From positions 124,001 through 188,000 of the forward strand of contig NZ_JAGGLL010000001.1 of assembly GCF_017874425.1 (NCBI RefSeq): DNA of 64,000 nt, in the 5' to 3' direction. This DNA comes from Clostridium punense. Its GTDB lineage: Bacteria; Bacillota; Clostridia; Clostridiales; Clostridiaceae. A program made the translations under genes and the position numbers. The notes under the pieces are model-generated. The model saw only the letters and a list, made by a program, of their open reading frames with translations, had not been told where the DNA came from and made no database searches. Below are positions 8,318-15,539 of this stretch, one piece after another. The number at the start of each line of letters is the position of its first letter. Positions within the stretch are counted from its first letter, which is position 1.

Positions 8318-10351
8318 TTAATTAAAACAAATATACTTTGAGCTTCTCTCTAAGCTATTTATTATTTCTTCAACAACCTTCTGTTCTTCTTCTTGCTTAT
8401 TTTCAAGAAGGGTCTTAGCTTCAAAATTTGCTATTTTAAATAGCTGAAAATCTGTGGATAAATCTGCTAACAGCAATCCATTTTCACCTGATTGTCTCAT
8501 TCCAAAAATCTCTCCACTGCCTCTGATTCTTAAATCTTCTTCTGCGATATAAAACCCATCATTACTGTTTTTCATTATCTCCATTCTACGTCTAGTAGTT
8601 TCACTTTTAATTTCTGCAATTAGTATACAGTAAGATTTATGACTTCCCCTTCCAACTCTTCCCCTAAGCTGGTGAAGCTGTGATAACCCAAATCTTTCAG
8701 CATTTTCAATAATCATCAAAGTAGCATTTGGTACATTAACTCCAACTTCAATTACAGTGGTAGAGATTAAAACCTTTATTTCTCCACTTTTAAAGCTATC
8801 CATAATTGCATTCTTATCCTTATTAGACATTTTACCATGAAGAATGCTAATATTTATATCCTTAAAGTATTTTTCCTTTAGTTCCTCATATAGGTTCTCC
8901 ACTGAAGTTAACTTTATATCTTCATTTTCCTCTACTAAAGGACATACAACGTAAACCTGTCTTCCCTGTTCAATCTCCTTTAAAGCAAAATTATAAACTT
9001 TGTTGCTTTCATTTTTATTAACATAATAAGTATCAATTGGCTTTCGTCCTGGTGGAAGAGAATCTACTATAGATACATCTAAATCCCCATATAGATACAG
9101 ATATAGGGTTCTAGGTATAGGTGTAGCACTCATTACTAACACATCTATATTTTCTCCCTTATTGCTCAACCTGCTTCTTTGACCTACGCCAAACCTATGT
9201 TGTTCATCTGTAACTATCATGCCTAAATTTTCGAAAATCACATCTTCTTCTATTAAAGCATGGGTTCCAATAAGGATATCTACTTCTCCACCTTTTACTT
9301 CACTTTTAATTATATCCTTATTTTTTGCAGTTGTGCTACCAGTAAGAAGTTTTACCCTTACTCCAAAATCCTTATAGATTTTTTCTGCCTCTGCAAAATG
9401 TTGTTTAGCTAGGATTTCTGTAGGAGCCATCATTGCCACCTGATAACCATTTTTTATCACATTAAACATAGTTATTAGTGCAATTATAGTTTTTCCGCTA
9501 CCTACATCCCCTTGAACTAATCGGTTCATTGGAGAGGGCCTTTTTTGATCTAAAAGAATTTCTCTAACCACTCTTGATTGAGCCTCCGTAAGCTGAAAAG
9601 GAAGTCTTTCCTTTAGCACTTTAAGCTCTTCAGCAATTTTAAAACTTATTCCCTTTACATTATTATTTCTCTGTTTTAGTAAAAGAATCTTCAATGAGTA
9701 GGTAAATAACTCTTGAAATTTCAACCTTTTCTTGGCTTCATTTAAAGTTTTGCTGTCCTTTGGACTATGTATATTTTTAATTGCCTGATCTAAAGATATA
9801 AACTCATATTTCTCAATGATAATTTTGGGCAGATTTTCAACAATTTTAATATGTCCTAAAGCATCAGAAATAATTTTATTTAAAAAGTTATTGGTCAAAT
9901 CATCCCTTAAAGAATATTTTGCCAGGATTTTATTATCATCTAAAGTAATGTTTCTCATAATCTTAGGATTACTCAAGTGCATTTCCTTATTACTTTTATC
10001 GATTTTTCCACTTATAATATATTTACTATCTGGTCTAAAGCTATTCTTGGCATAGGGCTGATTAAACCAAATCCCCTTAAATTTAGTGTTTCCACTTTTG
10101 AATATAACAGTAGATAAAACTTTACCTGTTTTTGTTCTTATATCTTTAAGTATTCCCTCTACGGTAACCTCTGTTATAACCTTATCCTTGTCGTTAAACT
10201 CTTCTATGTTTTTTGCTACAGAAATAAATTCATAATCCCTTGGAAAATACAACAACAGGTCTAATATTGTGTATATTCCGCACTTATTAAGTTTTTCAGC
10301 CATTTTAGGGCCAACACCCTTCAAATAACCCACATCATCATAAATATTCAC
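8318..10351 (-). CDS. recG: ATP-dependent DNA helicase RecG
   Basis: A 677-residue protein with the RecG arrangement: an N-terminal wedge/OB domain, then superfamily 2 helicase motifs, including the Walker A site GDVGSGKTIIAL, the Walker B variant DEQHRFG and SATPIPRT, and the C-terminal QLRGRVGRG motif. RecG remodels stalled replication forks and Holliday junctions. The start is a GTG at 10351 behind GGAGTGATATT, giving MNIYDDVGYLKGVGP. It follows fakA by 46 bp with a terminator between, so it may have read-through or its own promoter. Confidence 0.96.
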   Translation of the reverse strand: MNIYDDVGYLKGVGPKMAEKLNKCGIYTILDLLLYFPRDYEFISVAKNIEEFNDKDKVITEVTVEGILKDIRTKTGKVLSTVIFKSGNTKFKGIWFNQPYAKNSFRPDSKYIISGKIDKSNKEMHLSNPKIMRNITLDDNKILAKYSLRDDLTNNFLNKIISDALGHIKIVENLPKIIIEKYEFISLDQAIKNIHSPKDSKTLNEAKKRLKFQELFTYSLKILLLKQRNNNVKGISFKIAEELKVLKERLPFQLTEAQSRVVREILLDQKRPSPMNRLVQGDVGSGKTIIALITMFNVIKNGYQVAMMAPTEILAKQHFAEAEKIYKDFGVRVKLLTGSTTAKNKDIIKSEVKGGEVDILIGTHALIEEDVIFENLGMIVTDEQHRFGVGQRSRLSNKGENIDVLVMSATPIPRTLYLYLYGDLDVSIVDSLPPGRKPIDTYYVNKNESNKVYNFALKEIEQGRQVYVVCPLVEENEDIKLTSVENLYEELKEKYFKDINISILHGKMSNKDKNAIMDSFKSGEIKVLISTTVIEVGVNVPNATLMIIENAERFGLSQLHQLRGRVGRGSHKSYCILIAEIKSETTRRRMEIMKNSNDGFYIAEEDLRIRGSGEIFGMRQSGENGLLLADLSTDFQLFKIANFEAKTLLENKQEEEQKVVEEIINSLERSSKYICFN

Positions 10352-10381
10352 AATATCACTCCAAATAAAAATATATAGAAA

Positions 10382-10399
10382 AAAAGCCCTAAGGCTTTT
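10382..10399 (-). terminator. Terminator overlapping the fakA stop
   Basis: AAAAGCC and GGCTTTT pair around a 4-nt loop, with TTTTTTTC following on the minus strand. It overlaps the last bases of fakA and separates it from recG. Confidence 0.7.
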
Positions 10400-12056
10400 A
10401 TTCTACAGATGTAATAAAATAATATAATGGTTGTTTTCCATCAAAATATTGCACGTCCATATGAGGATATTTTTCCTCTAAAGCAGCAACTAGTTCTTCT
10501 ACTTTTTCTTCTTCACAATCTTCACCATAGAATATTGTGATAAGTTCGCTATCTTCAGTCACCATGCTTTCTATAAGCTCCTTACAAACTTCATAGATAT
10601 CTGTGCCTATTTCATTTATTTTTCCTTCTAAAAGCCCTAAAATGTTACCTTCTTTAATTGTTCTTCCGTTATCCTCAGTATCCTTAACTGCATAGGTAAC
10701 TGCACCTGAAGTTACATTAGATAAGCTTTCTATCATTAAGTTTTTATTTTCCTCAATATTTGTTTCACCATTGAACATAGTTATTGCTGTAACTCCTTGA
10801 GGAATAGTTTTAGTTGGTATAACAACTACAGTTTTACCATCAACTAAACCTATAGCCTGTTCTGCAGCCATAATAATATTTTTATTATTTGGTAATACAA
10901 ACACAGTTTCAGCATTAATCTTATTTATACTATCAACTATATCTTGAGTACTTGGATTCATAGTTTGACCACCCTCTATTACTTGGTCAACGCCTAAATC
11001 CTCAAAAATGGCTTTTATTCCTTCACCTCTTGCTACAGTAACAAAACCAAAAGGTTTTACTGGCTCATTAAAACTTTCACCTTCTGTTTCATCAGTAGCT
11101 CTTTCAGCTTCTGTATCTACTTCTAATAGAGATCTGTGTTGCTCTCTCATATTATCAATTTTTATTTTAGATAACTCTCCCATTTGAACAGCTATGGATA
11201 AAACTTCACCTGGGTCATTAGTATGGATATGAACCTTTACTATATCTTCAAGTCCTACTAAAACTATTGAGTCCCCACGTTTTTCTAACTCCACTTTGAA
11301 CTTAGGAATGTCTACTTTTTCACTTAAAATTATAAACTCTGTACAATACCCAAATTTAATATCAGCAGGGTTTATATTAGCTTCAATTCCTTGAGGAGCT
11401 GTAGCTTCTTTAACTTCACCTTCACCAAATAACTCTACTTTTAAATCATCAACTAAGGCTTGTAGCATTCCTTTTAGAAGTATTAATAACCCCATTCCAC
11501 CAGCATCTACAACTTTTGCTTGTTTTAACTGTGGAAGCATTTCTGGAGTTTTATCTAGCATTACTTTACTATGCTTACAAATATCCTCAAATAATGAAGT
11601 TATATCTTCACTATTACTGCTCATTGCAGCTTCACCTGCTGCTTTAATAATAGTAAGGATTGTACCTTCGGTTGGTCTCATTACTGCCTTGTAGGCAAAG
11701 TTTGCTCCTTCAACCATACTAGCTTTAATATCTTCAATGGTAGCTTCTGTCTTTCCTTCTAACCCCTTTGCTATTCCTCTGAAAATTTGAGAAAGAATAA
11801 CTCCTGAGTTACCTCTTGCTCCCATTAAAGCTCCCTTAGCTAATCTCTTAGAAACTTCTCCTATAGATTTGCTATCTAGTCCTTCTATATCAGTTACTGC
11901 TGATTTAAAGGTTAATGACATATTTGTTCCAGTATCTCCGTCTGGTACTGGGAATACATTTAATGAATTTACATATTCCTTTTGCTCTTCTAATTTGTTA
12001 GAGGCATTTCTTACCATGTTGCAAAAATCATGTCCGCTTATTTTTAAGTATTTCAA
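10398..12056 (-). CDS. fakA: Fatty acid kinase catalytic subunit FakA (DAK2 domain)
   Basis: A 552-residue protein with an N-terminal DAK2 nucleotide-binding domain (VFPVPDGDTGTNMSLT and the GARGNSGVILSQ loop) and a C-terminal FakA/YloV domain. FakA phosphorylates FakB-bound fatty acids so that exogenous fatty acids enter phospholipids through PlsX and PlsY; plsX lies at the start of this window, but no fakB is seen here. The start is a TTG at 12056, set by AGGAGG eight bases upstream; no ATG fits. It lies 12 bp downstream of yloU, the standard Firmicute pair. Confidence 0.93.
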   Translation of the reverse strand: MKYLKISGHDFCNMVRNASNKLEEQKEYVNSLNVFPVPDGDTGTNMSLTFKSAVTDIEGLDSKSIGEVSKRLAKGALMGARGNSGVILSQIFRGIAKGLEGKTEATIEDIKASMVEGANFAYKAVMRPTEGTILTIIKAAGEAAMSSNSEDITSLFEDICKHSKVMLDKTPEMLPQLKQAKVVDAGGMGLLILLKGMLQALVDDLKVELFGEGEVKEATAPQGIEANINPADIKFGYCTEFIILSEKVDIPKFKVELEKRGDSIVLVGLEDIVKVHIHTNDPGEVLSIAVQMGELSKIKIDNMREQHRSLLEVDTEAERATDETEGESFNEPVKPFGFVTVARGEGIKAIFEDLGVDQVIEGGQTMNPSTQDIVDSINKINAETVFVLPNNKNIIMAAEQAIGLVDGKTVVVIPTKTIPQGVTAITMFNGETNIEENKNLMIESLSNVTSGAVTYAVKDTEDNGRTIKEGNILGLLEGKINEIGTDIYEVCKELIESMVTEDSELITIFYGEDCEEEKVEELVAALEEKYPHMDVQYFDGKQPLYYFITSVE

Positions 12057-12068
12057 TGTTGTTACCTC

Positions 12069-12419
12069 CTAAACTCTCACACCTTGAACATTTACTGTAA
12101 CCTGTGAAACTTTAATACCTGTAAAGTTTTCAACATTGTATCTAACTTTTTGTATTATGTTATTTGCAATTACAGAGATTTTTGTTCCATATTCTACTAT
12201 TATATATAATTCAATAGCTATTGATTCGCCTTTAGAAATGATTTTAACCCCTTTTCTAAGGTTTTCAGCTTTTAATAACTCCCATAATCCATCTTTTGCA
12301 TTCTTAGAAGCCATACCAACAACTCCATAACACTCCATAGTTGATATTCCAGCTATATTTGCTAAAACTTCTTCAGAATAAAGTACATTACCTATTTCAG
12401 TGGTTATGCTAGCTTTCAT
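12069..12419 (-). CDS. yloU: Asp23/Gls24 family envelope stress protein YloU
   Basis: A 116-residue protein of the Asp23/Gls24 family with the typical segment MECYGVVGMASKN near residue 29 and a beta-rich C-terminus. Family members associate with the cell envelope; YloU is nearly always found with fakA and suspected to be linked with it, but its molecular role is unproven. A clear AAGGAGG site lies before the ATG. The gene is divergent from rpmB, which is the normal Firmicute order. Confidence 0.9.
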   Translation of the reverse strand: MKASITTEIGNVLYSEEVLANIAGISTMECYGVVGMASKNAKDGLWELLKAENLRKGVKIISKGESIAIELYIIVEYGTKISVIANNIIQKVRYNVENFTGIKVSQVTVNVQGVRV

Positions 12420-12533
12420 ATAAAAATTCCTCCTTAATTATGCCTTAACCTTATTTTATATTAAATTGCCAATTAATTCAACAAAATATGTACATAATAC
12501 TAAAGTACATACACTAATTATTTTACTTAATAC

Positions 12534-12563
12534 TTGCAAGTATTATAACAATTATGTTAAAAT
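12534..12563 (+). promoter_or_regulatory. SigA-type promoter for rpmB
   Basis: TTGCAA (12534-12539) and TAAAAT (12558-12563) are 18 bp apart, 55 bp upstream of the rpmB start. Confidence 0.6.
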
Positions 12564-12617
12564 AGTTTATGTTTGATTTAGAACAATATTCTTGGTGACT
12601 TTAAGGAGGTGTATTAA

Positions 12618-12809
12618 ATGTCAAGAAGATGTGATATATGTGATAAAGGCGTAGTTGCAGGAGCTCAGTTCAGCCACTCACACCGCCAATCAAAAAGAAC
12701 ATTTGCTCCAAACCTAAAAAGGGTTAAAGCAATCGTTAAAGGTTCACCTAAAACTATCCACGTTTGTACAAGATGCTTACGTTCAGGTAAAGTTCAGCGT
12801 GCAGTTTAG
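12618..12809 (+). CDS. rpmB: 50S ribosomal protein L28
   Basis: A 63-residue basic protein starting MSRRCDICDKGVVAG, with Cys pairs at the N-terminus (CDIC) and C-terminus (CTRC) that form the zinc-binding version of L28. The length is normal. It is a large-subunit ribosomal protein. The gene stands alone on the plus strand behind AAGGAGGTG, with a promoter at 12534-12563 and a strong terminator 5 bp past the stop. Its location between yloU and spoVM matches B. subtilis gene order. Confidence 0.97.
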   Translation: MSRRCDICDKGVVAGAQFSHSHRQSKRTFAPNLKRVKAIVKGSPKTIHVCTRCLRSGKVQRAV

Positions 12810-12814
12810 TCATA

Positions 12815-12847
12815 AAAAAATGCAACTCTAGTTTGTTGCATTTTTTT
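12815..12847 (+). terminator. Terminator after rpmB
   Basis: AAAAAATGCAAC and GTTGCATTTTTT pair around an 8-nt loop and run into a T-stretch on the plus strand. It can also act on minus-strand transcripts because of the A-run. Confidence 0.85.
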
Positions 12848-12899
12848 ATTATTATAACGTACATACAGTTATTTTATTAGATAACTAAAAGACTTAAGT

Positions 12900-12950
12900 T
12901 TAATCTAAAAAAGTCCCTTACTAATAAGTTGGGGGACTTTTTTAGATTAA
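12900..12950. terminator. Second hairpin between rpmB and spoVM
   Basis: Perfect 18-bp arms TTAATCTAAAAAAGTCCC and GGGACTTTTTTAGATTAA around a 15-nt loop. No clean T-run follows outside the stem. It may be a bidirectional backup terminator for the two convergent units; a small structured RNA cannot be excluded. Confidence 0.5.
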
Positions 12951-12954
12951 GGTG

Positions 12955-12993
12955 AAATGAAATTAGCAAGGTATATCCTTGCTAATTTCATTT
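12955..12993 (-). terminator. Hairpin at the end of spoVM
   Basis: Perfect 17-bp arms AAATGAAATTAGCAAGG and CCTTGCTAATTTCATTT around a 5-nt loop; the outer bases overlap the spoVM stop. The probable terminator of the spoVM transcript, although the T-run is short. Confidence 0.6.
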
Positions 12994-13069
12994 ACATATG
13001 TTGTTTCTTCATAAATAGTCTTACTATTTTTGATAAGAACTTGGGCAGTTTGATAACTTTTATTGTCAT
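12992..13069 (-). CDS. spoVM: Stage V sporulation protein SpoVM (25 residues)
   Basis: A 25-codon gene reading MTIKVIKLPKFLSKIVRLFM and then KKQHM, preceded by GGGAGG. The IKLPKFL..IVR core is the hallmark of SpoVM, which in B. subtilis is a 26-residue amphipathic helix with the same core. SpoVM recognises the convex outer forespore membrane and anchors SpoIVA there to start coat and cortex assembly; spoIVA is also in this window at 34792. Synteny supports the call: in B. subtilis spoVM lies between thiN and rpmB, as here. A small membrane-protein gene lies 25 bp upstream and probably shares the transcript. Confidence 0.9.
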   Translation of the reverse strand: MTIKVIKLPKFLSKIVRLFMKKQHM

Positions 13070-13094
13070 TGTATTCCTCCCTTTATATTTATGT

Positions 13095-13259
13095 TTAATT
13101 ATTTTCCATTATCTTCCATCCTGCTACTATAATCACACCACCCATGGCCATTATCCATCCCCAAAAGGGAATAACCATAGCTAATACAATTCCTAATCCA
13201 ATGGCAGCTACTACTGTACCAATTTTCTTTCTTGTTCTCCTCCCACAAAATCTTGACAT
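13095..13259 (-). CDS. Small two-span membrane protein upstream of spoVM
   Basis: A 54-residue frame starting MSRFCGRRTRKKIGTV, with a basic head, a hydrophobic stretch about residues 13-31, a turn IPFWGW, and a second hydrophobic stretch about 35-48 (IMAMGGVIIVAGW). The ATG at 13259 follows GGGGGA by seven bases; an in-frame ATG five codons earlier overlaps that site and is less likely. It lies 25 bp before spoVM on the same strand, downstream of the thiN terminator. Position suggests a sporulation membrane role, but this is inference and no family is recognised with certainty. Confidence 0.7.
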   Translation of the reverse strand: MSRFCGRRTRKKIGTVVAAIGLGIVLAMVIPFWGWIMAMGGVIIVAGWKIMENN

Positions 13260-13322
13260 ATTCTTTTCCCCCATGAATACTTTTTATATCAATATATGAG
13301 AAAGTGTGTTTTTTGACACTGC

Positions 13323-13356
13323 TTAAATAAAAAAAAGTGCAGCTCTGTAGCTACAC
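13323..13356 (-). terminator. Terminator of the long operon ending in thiN
   Basis: GTGCAGCT / AGCTACAC pair with one mismatch around CTGT (13337-13356), overlapping the thiN stop, and TTTTTTTTATTT follows on the minus strand. Confidence 0.8.
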
Positions 13357-13989
13357 TTTATCTTTTGAGAGCATTACCATTAATACTCCTTTTTTAAACT
13401 CTATTTCCACTCTATTTTCCTTAAATTTATTAGATAAAGTTAAATTATTATCTGTAGATAAATTAAAGTTTTCTAGGGGATATCTAGCGCCCTTTATAGT
13501 TAGTTCTTCAACATCTTCAAAATAGCTAAGAAGTGAAAAACCATCACCTTCATTACCTTCTAAAATAATAGGCCTATCTGTTAAGTAAATTACATTATAC
13601 TCATCTACAATATATGCCTTTATCCCTAGCTTTAAGGCTCTATATAGCACACAAATATTGCCTAGAAAATGATCTAGTCTTTTTCCTGTACATCCAAGAA
13701 AAACTACCTCTGAAGCACCAAGTTCATGAGCTTTCTGTAATGCCAAATCACTATCTGTATAGTCCTTATCTATTGGAAAGTTAATGATGTTACAATAAGA
13801 CTTCATTTCTTCTAACACATGAGAAGCTATAGAGTCAAAATCTCCTAATAAATAGTCAGGTTTAATCCCATAGTTGTATAATATATCTGCTCCACTGTCT
13901 GCTGCAATAGTAATTGAATTCTCCCCTAAATATCTTTCTATCAGTTTTTCACTAGGAGCCTCTCCTCCGCCTATTATAACTACCCTCAT
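13351..13989 (-). CDS. thiN: Thiamine pyrophosphokinase
   Basis: A 212-residue protein of the thiamine pyrophosphokinase family. The catalytic core shows AADSGADILYNYGIKPDYLLGDFDS, here cited as AADSGAD and LLGDFDS, then DKDYTDSDLALQ and GCTGKRLDHFLGN. It converts thiamine and ATP to thiamine pyrophosphate. It is the last gene of the chain rsgA-rpe-thiN, with 1 bp to rpe, and a terminator overlaps its stop. The order prkC-rsgA-rpe-thiN-spoVM is the same in B. subtilis. Confidence 0.93.
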   Translation of the reverse strand: MRVVIIGGGEAPSEKLIERYLGENSITIAADSGADILYNYGIKPDYLLGDFDSIASHVLEEMKSYCNIINFPIDKDYTDSDLALQKAHELGASEVVFLGCTGKRLDHFLGNICVLYRALKLGIKAYIVDEYNVIYLTDRPIILEGNEGDGFSLLSYFEDVEELTIKGARYPLENFNLSTDNNLTLSNKFKENRVEIEFKKGVLMVMLSKDKV

Positions 13990-13990
13990 A

Positions 13991-14641
13991 TTAAATTCCT
14001 TCTCTTAATGCTTTTATATTTTTTTCTATTTCATTATTTTTGAATACTGCTGATCCTGCAACAATTACATTAGCACCACTTTGTACTACTGTGCCTATAT
14101 TACTGTTATCAACGCCCCCATCTACTTCTATAAGTAAATCTTTGTTATACTCATCTGCTAAAGCCTTAACTTCTTTAATTTTATCTCCACAATAGGATAT
14201 ATATTTCTGTCCTCCAAAGCCAGGATTAACCGACATTATTAGAACCATATCTAAATTATGAATTAAGTGCTTAATTGAAGCTACTGGTGTTGCTGGATTT
14301 AATGAAACTCCTGCCTTAATGCCAAAGCTTTTTATGTAATTTATAGTTCTGTCTAAATGCCTATCTGCTTCATAATGAACTGTTATAATATCTGCTCCTG
14401 CATCTACAAAATCTTTAATATATCTTGAAGGCTCCTCAATCATTAAGTGCACATCAAAAGTAAGATTTGTTAACTTTCTAATTGATTTCATTATTGGCGC
14501 TCCAAAGGATATATTAGGCACAAACATTCCATCCATAACATCTATATGAATCATATCAGCGCCATACTTTTCTAGGTTTAATATATCCTCTCCTAGTTTT
14601 GAAAAATCTGCAGATAATATTGATGGTGAAATTTTTATCAT
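13991..14641 (-). CDS. rpe: Ribulose-phosphate 3-epimerase
   Basis: A 216-residue TIM-barrel enzyme starting MIKISPSILSADFSKLGED, with the metal-site signatures HIDVMDGMFVPNIS and MSVNPGFGGQ and the C-terminal VDGGV. It interconverts ribulose-5-phosphate and xylulose-5-phosphate in the pentose phosphate pathway. I chose ATG 14641, which overlaps the rsgA stop as ATGA behind GGGGGAG; a TTG two codons upstream is also in frame but is not needed. Translational coupling to rsgA is likely. Confidence 0.95.
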   Translation of the reverse strand: MIKISPSILSADFSKLGEDILNLEKYGADMIHIDVMDGMFVPNISFGAPIMKSIRKLTNLTFDVHLMIEEPSRYIKDFVDAGADIITVHYEADRHLDRTINYIKSFGIKAGVSLNPATPVASIKHLIHNLDMVLIMSVNPGFGGQKYISYCGDKIKEVKALADEYNKDLLIEVDGGVDNSNIGTVVQSGANVIVAGSAVFKNNEIEKNIKALREGI

Positions 14642-15504
14642 TTCCAACTCCCCCTACTAATTGTTTCTTCTAAGGTTTTTACATAAAATTTATATCTTGT
14701 TTCGTTTATCTTACCTTCTTCTACAGCAGCTTTAACCAAGCAACCTGGTTCTTTATAATGAACACAATTGTTGAACTTGCATCCATCTCTATATGGCTCA
14801 AACTCTGGAAAGCAATACTGTAAATCTTCCTTACTTATAAAATCTAATTCTAAGGAAGAAAAGCCTGGGGTATCAACTAAAAAGCCTTCTTCTACTTGCA
14901 TTAACTCGCTATGCCTTGTAGTATGCTTACCTCTTTTAACTTTTTCACTAATCTCTCCTGTTTTCATTCTTTCTCTTCCAATAAAACTATTAAGCAAAGT
15001 AGATTTTCCAACACCTGAAGGTCCACAGAAAACACTGATGTTGTCTTTTATTTTCTTCCTTAATTCTTCCACTCCAACACCATTTTTAGCCTCTAAATAC
15101 AGCACCTCATAACCTGCATTTTTCAGTACTTCTCCAATATCCCTATGCTCTTTTTCCGCTAAATCCATTTTGTTAAAGCAAACTATAGCTTTTAAATTGC
15201 TGTGTTCACAAAGAACTAAGAATTTATAAAGTAACTCTAAGTTTAAGTCTGGCTGCCTAAAGGCAAATACTACAAAAGCTTGAGTAACATTAGCTACCAC
15301 CGGTCTTAAAAGCTCTGTACTTCTTGGAAGTATTTCATTTATAACACCAGTTTTATCTTGATCAACCTCTATTACCACATAGTCTCCAATCATAGGGGTA
15401 AGTCCACTATGCCTGAACTTCCCCCTTGCCTTACACTCATATATTTCTTTATTCACATCTACGTAATATAATCCACCAATTCCTTTAACAATTACTCCTT
15501 CCAT
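14638..15504 (-). CDS. rsgA: Ribosome small subunit GTPase RsgA
   Basis: A 288-residue protein with an N-terminal OB fold, a circularly permuted GTPase domain (NKMDL before GPSGVGKSTLLNSF, then DTPGFSS) and a C-terminal zinc site (C..NNCVHYKEPGC). This order of motifs defines RsgA/YloQ, which checks maturation of the 30S subunit near the decoding centre. It is 35 bp downstream of prkC and overlaps rpe by four bases. In B. subtilis the equivalent protein is a reported substrate of PrkC, whose gene is next door here as well. Confidence 0.95.
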   Translation of the reverse strand: MEGVIVKGIGGLYYVDVNKEIYECKARGKFRHSGLTPMIGDYVVIEVDQDKTGVINEILPRSTELLRPVVANVTQAFVVFAFRQPDLNLELLYKFLVLCEHSNLKAIVCFNKMDLAEKEHRDIGEVLKNAGYEVLYLEAKNGVGVEELRKKIKDNISVFCGPSGVGKSTLLNSFIGRERMKTGEISEKVKRGKHTTRHSELMQVEEGFLVDTPGFSSLELDFISKEDLQYCFPEFEPYRDGCKFNNCVHYKEPGCLVKAAVEEGKINETRYKFYVKTLEETISRGSWK

Positions 15505-15539
15505 GATTCCTCCAATTCTTAACTTAGACTTTTGTATTT

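Noticed and set aside
12957-13184. 75-codon plus-strand frame opposite spoVM
   Set aside because: It lies antisense to spoVM and its partner, which have ribosome sites and, for spoVM, a clear family match; the frame has neither.
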